Part shown: piece after piece, positions 54,549 through 61,732 of the stretch
How positions within the stretch are numbered: the stretch's first letter is position 1
Layout: each line of letters begins with the position of its first letter
Assembly: GCF_038024105.1 (NCBI RefSeq)
Contig: NZ_CP150661.1
Coordinates: forward strand, 2,375,001-2,439,000
DNA from: Polaribacter butkevichii
Lineage (GTDB): Bacteria > Bacteroidota > Bacteroidia > Flavobacteriales > Flavobacteriaceae
Length of the DNA stretch: 64,000 nucleotides
Direction: 5' to 3'
The notes under the pieces: model-generated
The model's database searches: none
The model's input: only the letters and a program-made list of their open reading frames with translations
Told to the model about the DNA's origin: nothing
Position numbers and translations under genes: made by a program

Positions 54549-54579
54549 TTGAAAAAACTTATAACCTACTGTATCTTTG
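54549..54579 (+). promoter_or_regulatory. Promoter of sRNA candidate D
   Basis: -33 TTG at 54549-54551, 20 nt, -7 TATCTTTG at 54572-54579. Confidence 0.78.
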
Positions 54580-54584
54580 AAGTG

Positions 54585-54707
54585 TAGTTTATTTGAAATT
54601 TTAAAATAAACAAAAACTATTTTTGATAAAGAATATTAATGTAGTTACTCCCCCATAATTATATTAATAATAGAGCTAAACCACCCCCTTGTCGTTTAGC
54701 TTTTTTT
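54585..54707 (+). ncRNA. Candidate small RNA D (C-loop sRNA family)
   Basis: About 123 nt. The promoter and first bases match B and C, but the 3' half resembles copy A: hairpin 1 (54635-54668) pairs ATTAATGTAGTTA with TAATTATATTAAT around five C, and the terminator loop reads CACCCCCTTGTC as in A. It is convergent with receiver gene 2 (43 nt away), just as A is with receiver gene 1. This suggests A and D descend from the copy that sat next to the ancestral receiver gene. Confidence 0.68.
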
Positions 54708-54708
54708 A
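54672..54708 (+). terminator. Terminator of sRNA D
   Basis: AGCTAAAC / GTTTAGCT, C-rich loop, T-run of seven. Confidence 0.86.
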
Positions 54709-54749
54709 TGCTTTGTAAAAAATAAAATACTTTTTTTTGGGGGGTTGGG

Positions 54750-55112
54750 TTACACGTTTGTAATAGCTTCTATTAATTTGTCAAAATCTTTTGCTTTATC
54801 AAAGAAAGCCAATGCACCATATTTTAAACAAAAAGTTTTAAGCTCTGTACTTACAGAAAAAACAAAAACTTTAGTTTCAATTTGTTTTTCTTTAAGAATT
54901 TTCAAAAGCTCTATTCCATGTCCATCTGGTAATTTTAAATCGAGTATTACCAAGTCAAAAATTGTATCCTCAAATAAAGAAATTGCCCCTTGCAGAGATT
55001 CTATTACATGAATATCTCCAATACTACTAATTTCATTAGCAGCATCAGTAATACACTTTCCTACAAAAGAATTGTCTTCTACTATTAATAAGTTATTTTT
55101 TATTGATTTCAA
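54750..55112 (-). CDS. Receiver-only response regulator 2
   Basis: 120 residues, paralog of 53610-53972 with the same length, the same LKSxxxNLLIVEDNSF start, Asp58 in LVILDLKLPDG, Lys106 in FFDKAKDF and the same IEAITN end. The start is TTG at 55112; a longer reading to 55154 would pass through the -7 element and is rejected. A G-run on the plus strand just after the stop gives its mRNA trailer a C-run. Likely partner of the kinase encoded upstream. Confidence 0.9.
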   Translation of the reverse strand: MKSIKNNLLIVEDNSFVGKCITDAANEISSIGDIHVIESLQGAISLFEDTIFDLVILDLKLPDGHGIELLKILKEKQIETKVFVFSVSTELKTFCLKYGALAFFDKAKDFDKLIEAITNV

Positions 55113-55151
55113 TATAGGGCAAATATTTACAAAAATTACCTGGAGGGAATT

Positions 55152-55159
55152 CAAATGTA
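55152..55159 (-). promoter_or_regulatory. -7 promoter element of receiver gene 2
   Basis: Minus-strand TACATTTG, exact TAnnTTTG, 39 nt before the TTG start. The dyad at 55183-55197 lies at about -37 to -51 from the predicted transcription start. Confidence 0.55.
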
Positions 55160-55182
55160 GGCCTTTTTTATAAGTATTTATG

Positions 55183-55197
55183 TAAGCAATATGCTTA
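55183..55197. promoter_or_regulatory. Dyad operator candidate upstream of receiver gene 2
   Basis: TAAGCAATATGCTTA, a perfect 7-bp inverted repeat around one base, followed by TCATTTAATTATT exactly as upstream of receiver gene 1. Its position fits an activator site; the LuxR-type regulator encoded next door is a candidate binder. Confidence 0.6.
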
Positions 55198-55236
55198 TCA
55201 TTTAATTATTAATAAACAAACTAATGTTCTAATCAG

Positions 55237-55890
55237 TTAAAGATCTAATGAGGTTAAGCCTTGTTGAATGGCATATTTTGTTAACTCTGGAATTGTATGT
55301 AAATCTATCTTTTTCATAATATTATTTCTATGAACATCAACCGTTTTAGGGCTTAAAAATAATATTTCTCCTGTTTCTTTAGACGATTTACCTTCTGCAA
55401 TTAACTGTAAAACTTCTTTTTCTCTAGAACTTAACTGTGTTTTTTCTAAAGCTTTCTTTTCTTTAAGCACTGTAAGAAACTCTTGATTAATGTCTCTTGA
55501 AAGGTATTTTTTATTTTGCATTACTGTAGAAATTGCGGTAATTAACTCATCTGCATCTCCATCTTTTAATAAATAACCAAAAGCCCCTGCTTTAAACATA
55601 CTCTGAATAAATTGCTTACTAGAATGCATAGAAAGGCCTATTATTTTTATATCAGAATTTTCTTTATGAATTTGTTTTGTAGCCTCTATACCATTTAAAC
55701 CTGGCATTGCCACATCCATAACAATAACATTTGGAGCTAGCTTTAAACATGTTTTTATAGCCTCTCTACCATCAGAAGCCTCGCCTATTATATGCATATT
55801 AGACCTTTGTTCTATAATGTTTCTTAAACCATCTCTTAGCAATTTATGGTCATCAACTAATACTATTTTAATTTCTTTTAGATAAGTCAT
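55237..55890 (-). CDS. LuxR/NarL-type response regulator
   Basis: 217 residues: receiver domain with Asp59 (VIVMDVAMPGLNG), acidic pair Asp13-Asp14 (VDDHKLLRDGL) and Lys near 108 (GYLLKDGD), then a C-terminal LuxR helix-turn-helix (~150-212) with LSSREKEVLQLIAEGKSSKE and LSPKTVDVHRNNIMKKI. Its start overlaps the kinase stop by 4 nt (ATGA), so the two are translationally coupled and form a cognate pair. Likely targets are nearby genes with the TAAGCA dyad, which is inference. Confidence 0.95.
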   Translation of the reverse strand: MTYLKEIKIVLVDDHKLLRDGLRNIIEQRSNMHIIGEASDGREAIKTCLKLAPNVIVMDVAMPGLNGIEATKQIHKENSDIKIIGLSMHSSKQFIQSMFKAGAFGYLLKDGDADELITAISTVMQNKKYLSRDINQEFLTVLKEKKALEKTQLSSREKEVLQLIAEGKSSKETGEILFLSPKTVDVHRNNIMKKIDLHTIPELTKYAIQQGLTSLDL

Positions 55891-58800
55891 TTAGATAAAG
55901 GTATAAAAATTTTAACACTTGTTCCTTCATTTATTTTCGATTTTATGGTAAATTTTCCTTGGATGTTTCTAATACGTTCTTGAACCGTAAATAAACCGAA
56001 GCCAGAACCAGAATGATTATGGTGGTCATTTAAGATAGAAGTATCAAACCCAACACCATTATCTGTAATAAAAATATCTAGCCCAAGCTTATTTCTATCT
56101 AAATCTAAAGTAATTAAAGTAGCATTAGCATATTTTATGGCATTCATTAACACTTCTTGTATACTTCTATACAATAAAATAGATTTTACTTCATTAAGTC
56201 TTATACTATCTATATTACTATTAATTACACACTGAATTTTATGGGTTGTTTCTACATTATCAAATAACCAATTTAATGCTTCAATAATACCTAATTGATA
56301 TAATACTGGTGGCGATAATTCATAGGTAATTTTTCGGCTGTTTTCTAATGCTTCAGAAATATGTGTTTCAATAAACTTTAAATCATCATCAATCTCTTTT
56401 AATTGTGGTCTTTTCTTTAACTCATTAATTTTCATTTTAGAAATAACCAAAGACTGACTTAAATGATCATGAATATTGGTCGCAATTTCTTTTTTCTGTT
56501 TTTCTTCTATCACAGTCATTTCTGTGGTTAATTTTTGAAGCGATGTTTGATATTCTTGAATTTCTTGTTTTGCTAAAATCCATTGTGTAATATCCCTTGC
56601 TGTTGATATAAAGGAGTCAATCTCTTGGTTTTTGTAGACAGGAGATGATAAAAACTCTAACCAAATATAATATCCTTCTTTATGGAGCACCCTACAAACA
56701 AAAGCATCAATAACCATGCTACTAAACATTCTTTGATCCATTACCTTTTTTAAAGATTCTATGTCTTCTTCATGAACAACACCAAATACTTTTTTACCTA
56801 AAAGATCTGATTGTTCATAACCCAAAATACTTTTTATAGAAGGGCTAATGTATTTAAAGGTACTGTCTTTATCGTGCAAACAAATTAAGTCATTAGAGTT
56901 ATCTGTTAATATACGATACATCTCTTCTGCTTTTTCTATTTCAGTTCTTATTCGCTTCTGTTCTGTTATATCTTGGTTGGTCCCTTTTAAAATAACAACT
57001 TCTCCGGTATCACCTAGTACTGGTTGGCAAAGACCTCGTAATGTTTTTTGGGTTCCATTAGGAAGAAGAATTCGAAATTCAATATCAAATGGTGTTCCTA
57101 ACCGAATAGCTTTATCAACAGAACTATTATGCAACTCTAAATCGTCTGGATGAATCTGATTTAAAATTGTATCAAACTTAGGGTTGCCTAATTTTGGGTT
57201 TATACCCCAAATGTGAAACGTTTCTTCTGACCATTCTGACTCTTGGTTTAAAGGATTAAATATCCAGCTTCCTACTTTTGCTAATTTCTGAGCTTCTTTT
57301 AATTTGTTAATAGACTCTCTTTTTGCCGATTCTGCATCTTTTATACTCTGAATACTTTGAATACTAACAGGAACTGTTTTTTGTTCTATTTCTGTTTGAG
57401 GAATAGGAATTGAAATGATAGCTGCAAACTCATCGCCCTTTAGGGTTTTGTAATTTACTTCTGATGTAAATGTTTTTTCATTATTCCACATAGACACAAT
57501 AAACTCTCTAAATACTTTGTGAGCGCCTTTACCAAATGTTTCTTGCATTTTTCCTGCTAAAAAGTCTTTATCACTTTCTCCTTTAAATAATTTTACGGTT
57601 GCCTTGTTAACTTTATTTATTTTTATTTTTTGAAGTATTGAAAACAATACATCAGGATGCTCTTCTAAGTATGCTCTAATATTAGATATCTTTAGCTTTC
57701 TAAGTTCTGCTAATTGTTGTGCTACTAAAGTTAAATCTCCGTTCCAAATAGATATTGTTGCACTATCAAATAGCTCTCTATACCTGTTTGTAATTATTAA
57801 GTTTTTTTCTTCAATTAATTTTCTCTCTGTAATGTTTTGCGTAATACCTCTTCTTCCAATAATTTCGTTTTGTTGGTTGTATACCGGTTGCGCTACATTA
57901 CGTACCCAAACTTCTTCGTTTCTTTGATTAAGTAGCTTTAGTTCTAAATCATAAGGAATCCCTTTTGTATCAAGTTCTTTAGTTGCTTGTATTATTATTT
58001 TCTGTGAATCTTCATTAAAAAACTTTAAAATTTCATTTCTTGATGGAACTCGGTATCTAGGATCTAATCCAAAAATATAATAGAGATACTCAGACCACAT
58101 AAAAGTATCTGTTTCAATATCATATTCATGATAACCAATTTTAGCAACTTTACTTGCCTCATCCATAGAATACTTTCTTTTTTCTAAAAGATTTAAAGAA
58201 GTTTGAATTTTTTGTTTAGAAAGTTCTAATTCGAAGTGTGCTTTTTTAGAAGCTGTAATATTCTGTGAAACACCTCTTCTACCAATAACTTCATTATTTT
58301 GATTATAAATAAGCTGGGTTATATTACGCACCCAAACCTCTTCTTTGTTATTATTTACTAATTTTACCTCAATATCAAAAGAGCCTCCATATAAACTAAG
58401 TTCTTCGTTAGCTTTCATTAATTTTTCTTTAGACTCTTCATCTAAAAAATTAAGAATTTCTTTTTGAACTGGTGCTTTACCTTTAGGGTCTAATCCAAAT
58501 ATTTGATAAATATACTCAGACCAAATATATGAATCTTCTAAAATATTATACTCCCAATACCCTATTTTAGCCATCTTACTAGCCTCATACATAGATCGTT
58601 CCCTTATAGCTAAAAGCTTAAGAGAATCTTCAATTTTCTGTTTAGAAACTTCTAATTCTAATAATGCTTTTTTAGATTCTGTAACATTATGCAAAACACC
58701 TTTTCTTCCTACAATTTCATTTTGTTTATTGTAAACAGGATGGGCAATATATCGCAACCAAACCTCTTCTTTTTTGGTATTAATAAATTTCAACTCAATA

Positions 58801-61487
58801 TCAGTTGCAACTCCTTTTAAATCTACCTGTAAAGCAGCTTGTGTTATTTTCTTTTGAGATTCTTCATCAAATATTGATAAAATTGTACTTAAAGGAGGTA
58901 CCCCTTCTTTTTTATCAAATTCTAAAACCTGATACATATAATCTGACCATATATATGTATTGGTTTCAATATCATAATCCTGATATCCTATTTTAGCTAC
59001 TTTACTCATTTCATTTTTAGAGTATTCACTTCTTTTTAACAACTCTAAAGAAGTTTGTATCTTTTCTTTAGAAAGTTCTAATGCAAATTGTGCTTTTTTA
59101 GATGCGGTAATATCTTGCATAATACTTCTTCTACCCACAATTTTATTCTGTTCATCATACACAGGCTGAGATACATTTCGTATCCAAATCTCCTCATTTT
59201 TTAAAGTAGTACACTTTAACTCAATATCACAAGGTATTCCCTTTAAATCAATATCTAAAGAAGATTGTTGTATCTTTTTTTGTGATTCTTCATCAAAAAT
59301 TGATAATATTTCTTCTCGTGTTGGTATTGGTTTCTTTATATCAAACCCTAAAACATCATAAATATAATCAGACCAAATATAAGTGTCTGTAGCAATATCA
59401 TATTCTTGATATCCTATTTTAGCTATTTTACTTACTTCTTTTAAAGAGTATTGACTTTTCTCTAAAAGGTCTAAAGAAGTTTGAATCTCTTGTTTAGAAA
59501 ACTCTAACTCTAATTGCACATTTTTAGAAGCTGTAATATTTTTTAACACACCTCTTTTACCTACAATTTCATTTTGTTTGTTATAAACAGGTTGGGCAAC
59601 ATTTCTTATCCAAATCTCTTCATTTTTTAGGTTAACACACTTCAATTCAATATCATAAGGAATCCCTTTTAAGGTAAGGTCTAATGTAGCTTTGGCTAAC
59701 TTTTTTTGAGATTCTTTAGTGAAATTTTTTACAACCTCCTCTTGCAATGGAATTCCGTTTTTAGGATTTAATCCAAATATTTGATAAACATATTCAGACC
59801 ACACAACAGTATCTGTAAGAATGTCGTGTTCCCAATACCCAATTTTAGCTACTTTACTAGCCTCGTCCATAGAGTATTTTCTCTTTTCTAATAGCTCTAA
59901 AGAATCTTGAATTTTTTGTTTAGAAAGTTCTAATTCTAGTTGTGCCTTTTTAGAAGCTGTAATATTATGCACAACACCTGTTCTTGCAATAATTTTATTT
60001 TGTTGATTATAAACAGCCTTAGCCACATAACGCACCCAAACTTCTTCTCCTTTTAAGTTAATGCATCTTAACTCCACATCACAGGGAGTACCTTTAGTAG
60101 TAAGTAATTCTGATACTTTTTTTATTTTTTCTTGCGATTCTTCATCAAAAATTGATACAATTTCCTTTATTGATGGAAGCTCATCTCTAGAATCTAATCC
60201 GTAAATATCATAAACATAATCAGACCATTTATAAGTATCTGTAGTTACATCATATTCTTGATACCCTATTTTAGCTACTTTACTAGCTTCTCTTAAAGAA
60301 CTCTCACTCTTTTCTAATAGTTCTAAAGATGTCTGAATCTTTTTATTTGCAACAACCTTATGTGTAATATCTCTTGCTGATGTTACAAAATAACTAATCT
60401 CTTTTTCTTTATACACAGGAGATGATAAAAACTCTAACCAAACATAATGCCCTTTTTTATGACGAACCCTAAGAGGAATAGCTTCAGAAATTAAATCACT
60501 ACTAAACAGTTTTTGCTCTAACACATCTTTTAAGGTTTTAATATCTTCTTTATGAATAATAGTAAAAACTTGTTTGCCTATAAATTCTGATTTTTCATAA
60601 CCTAATAACTTTTTTATAGAAGGACTAATGTATTTAAAGGTAGTATCTGGCTTTTGTAAAAAAATTAAGTCGTTAGAATGCTCTGTTAATATGCGATGCA
60701 TTTCTGCAGTTTCTTTTATTTCTTTTTCTGCAAACTCAAACTTTTGTTTATACGTTAAAGGCTGAAATACGTCTTTTATATTAAGAATATGTGTTAAAGG
60801 CTCGCTAGCATCTAAAAATTGCAAATACAAATATAGAAGAACACTATAAAACAATGTAAATACTCCTTTTGATATTAATCCTGATATTAAAATTGTAGTT
60901 AAGTTATCTGAACTCCAAAAAACCAAGGTTGCAAAAAATAGTGTATCAAAAGCCACAACAATTAACATTGTTAACAAAATTTGCAAGAATAAGAATGGTA
61001 TTTTTTTAGATATATATTCAAACAAGATTATTATTAAGAAAGCATCTAAAAATAATGTTATTGTACCAATAAATAATTCCCATGAGTTAACCTTAAAAAG
61101 GGTAGTTGATAAATTAAAAGGATTGTGTGCAGACGATTCTGTAAAATGCCAACCAAATGTTTGCACTAGAATAGCCATTACTACGTTTACAAGAAACAAC
61201 GCATAAATTGTTTTTTTTGTTTCACTTGCATCTTCCTTTATATACACCATAAGTAAAACAAAGAGTGTTGCTGTAAAAAAAACTGCAGATCCTGGAGAAA
61301 CTTTAAAATCGTTTGTAACCGACACATAAACAGTACTATACAGAAACACCTGTACAAACTGAAACAAACCTAGGCAAGCATACATAACACCAATACCTAA
61401 CTGTCTTCTAAGACGAAATAATAAGAGTATTACCGTGGCAACTATAGTACCTTGTAAAAACAAGATGGCTATTTGATTATAATTCAT
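55887..61487 (-). CDS. Giant membrane PAS-array sensor histidine kinase (1866 residues)
   Basis: N-terminal ~225 residues hold about seven membrane helices. Then: a PAS domain (~260-375, SNDLIFLQKPDTTFKYISPS); six tandem PAS units of ~140-147 residues starting near 396, 533, 673, 816, 963 and 1103, each opening S-x-x-(A/V/I)KIGY-x-(E/D) and ending with a coiled-coil linker (LELSKQKIQ); a helical, degenerate PAS-like segment (~1233-1363); a seventh PAS of the same type (~1396-1510); and a last PAS (~1520-1640) closely like the first. The HisKA_3 helix has the phospho-acceptor His1673 (NIHDHLSQ); the ATPase domain ends the protein (ITDNGVGFD, GSGFGLFTVQERI). No receiver domain is fused. Ligand unknown. 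Confidence 0.95.
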   Translation of the reverse strand: MNYNQIAILFLQGTIVATVILLLFRLRRQLGIGVMYACLGLFQFVQVFLYSTVYVSVTNDFKVSPGSAVFFTATLFVLLMVYIKEDASETKKTIYALFLVNVVMAILVQTFGWHFTESSAHNPFNLSTTLFKVNSWELFIGTITLFLDAFLIIILFEYISKKIPFLFLQILLTMLIVVAFDTLFFATLVFWSSDNLTTILISGLISKGVFTLFYSVLLYLYLQFLDASEPLTHILNIKDVFQPLTYKQKFEFAEKEIKETAEMHRILTEHSNDLIFLQKPDTTFKYISPSIKKLLGYEKSEFIGKQVFTIIHKEDIKTLKDVLEQKLFSSDLISEAIPLRVRHKKGHYVWLEFLSSPVYKEKEISYFVTSARDITHKVVANKKIQTSLELLEKSESSLREASKVAKIGYQEYDVTTDTYKWSDYVYDIYGLDSRDELPSIKEIVSIFDEESQEKIKKVSELLTTKGTPCDVELRCINLKGEEVWVRYVAKAVYNQQNKIIARTGVVHNITASKKAQLELELSKQKIQDSLELLEKRKYSMDEASKVAKIGYWEHDILTDTVVWSEYVYQIFGLNPKNGIPLQEEVVKNFTKESQKKLAKATLDLTLKGIPYDIELKCVNLKNEEIWIRNVAQPVYNKQNEIVGKRGVLKNITASKNVQLELEFSKQEIQTSLDLLEKSQYSLKEVSKIAKIGYQEYDIATDTYIWSDYIYDVLGFDIKKPIPTREEILSIFDEESQKKIQQSSLDIDLKGIPCDIELKCTTLKNEEIWIRNVSQPVYDEQNKIVGRRSIMQDITASKKAQFALELSKEKIQTSLELLKRSEYSKNEMSKVAKIGYQDYDIETNTYIWSDYMYQVLEFDKKEGVPPLSTILSIFDEESQKKITQAALQVDLKGVATDIELKFINTKKEEVWLRYIAHPVYNKQNEIVGRKGVLHNVTESKKALLELEVSKQKIEDSLKLLAIRERSMYEASKMAKIGYWEYNILEDSYIWSEYIYQIFGLDPKGKAPVQKEILNFLDEESKEKLMKANEELSLYGGSFDIEVKLVNNNKEEVWVRNITQLIYNQNNEVIGRRGVSQNITASKKAHFELELSKQKIQTSLNLLEKRKYSMDEASKVAKIGYHEYDIETDTFMWSEYLYYIFGLDPRYRVPSRNEILKFFNEDSQKIIIQATKELDTKGIPYDLELKLLNQRNEEVWVRNVAQPVYNQQNEIIGRRGITQNITERKLIEEKNLIITNRYRELFDSATISIWNGDLTLVAQQLAELRKLKISNIRAYLEEHPDVLFSILQKIKINKVNKATVKLFKGESDKDFLAGKMQETFGKGAHKVFREFIVSMWNNEKTFTSEVNYKTLKGDEFAAIISIPIPQTEIEQKTVPVSIQSIQSIKDAESAKRESINKLKEAQKLAKVGSWIFNPLNQESEWSEETFHIWGINPKLGNPKFDTILNQIHPDDLELHNSSVDKAIRLGTPFDIEFRILLPNGTQKTLRGLCQPVLGDTGEVVILKGTNQDITEQKRIRTEIEKAEEMYRILTDNSNDLICLHDKDSTFKYISPSIKSILGYEQSDLLGKKVFGVVHEEDIESLKKVMDQRMFSSMVIDAFVCRVLHKEGYYIWLEFLSSPVYKNQEIDSFISTARDITQWILAKQEIQEYQTSLQKLTTEMTVIEEKQKKEIATNIHDHLSQSLVISKMKINELKKRPQLKEIDDDLKFIETHISEALENSRKITYELSPPVLYQLGIIEALNWLFDNVETTHKIQCVINSNIDSIRLNEVKSILLYRSIQEVLMNAIKYANATLITLDLDRNKLGLDIFITDNGVGFDTSILNDHHNHSGSGFGLFTVQERIRNIQGKFTIKSKINEGTSVKIFIPLSK

Positions 61488-61686
61488 AACTTTAGATTAC
61501 CTAAATATAGACATTAAATTTTATATCTGCTGATAATTTATTTTCTATATTGAGTATATTAAAGTCTAATATAAGCATAATTTTATTTTATCATTTATAG
61601 ATATTTTATCAATGAATAAATAAAGATTCTTTTTTTTAACAAGTACTTGTTATAATAGTAGTTTACTTTTTTTTCTAAAAACAAAA
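61488..61686. other. Intergenic region upstream of the giant kinase
   Basis: No gene. A TAAGCATAAT half-site at 61572-61581 resembles one arm of the dyad found upstream of the receiver genes. Several T-runs and ACAAGTACTTGT palindrome at 61640-61651 are also present. Confidence 0.4.
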
Positions 61687-61716
61687 AAACCCAGCTTATC
61701 GCTGGGTTTTTTATAT
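61684..61716. terminator. Intrinsic terminator of glmS (can act both ways)
   Basis: AAACCCAGC / GCTGGGTTT stem with a TTATC loop, flanked by A-run and T-run. Confidence 0.9.
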
Positions 61717-61732
61717 TGTAAATTATCAAAAA

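Noticed and set aside
53385..54720. Tandem direct repeats considered as a CRISPR array
   Set aside because: The repeat units are about 200 bases and are internally structured with promoter and terminator; there are no short repeats with unique spacers and no cas genes.
53385..54720. Tandem repeats considered as a rho-independent attenuator of the receiver genes
   Set aside because: Promoters and terminators face the plus strand, opposite to both receiver genes, so they cannot attenuate them in cis.
55113..55154. Longer N-terminus for receiver 2 (start at 55154)
   Set aside because: The extra codons have no counterpart in the paralog and cross the predicted -7 element at 55152; TTG at 55112 aligns exactly with the paralog start.
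61640..61651. ACAAGTACTTGT palindrome as an operator for glmS or the kinase
   Set aside because: Found once only, with no second copy in the window near related genes; too little support.
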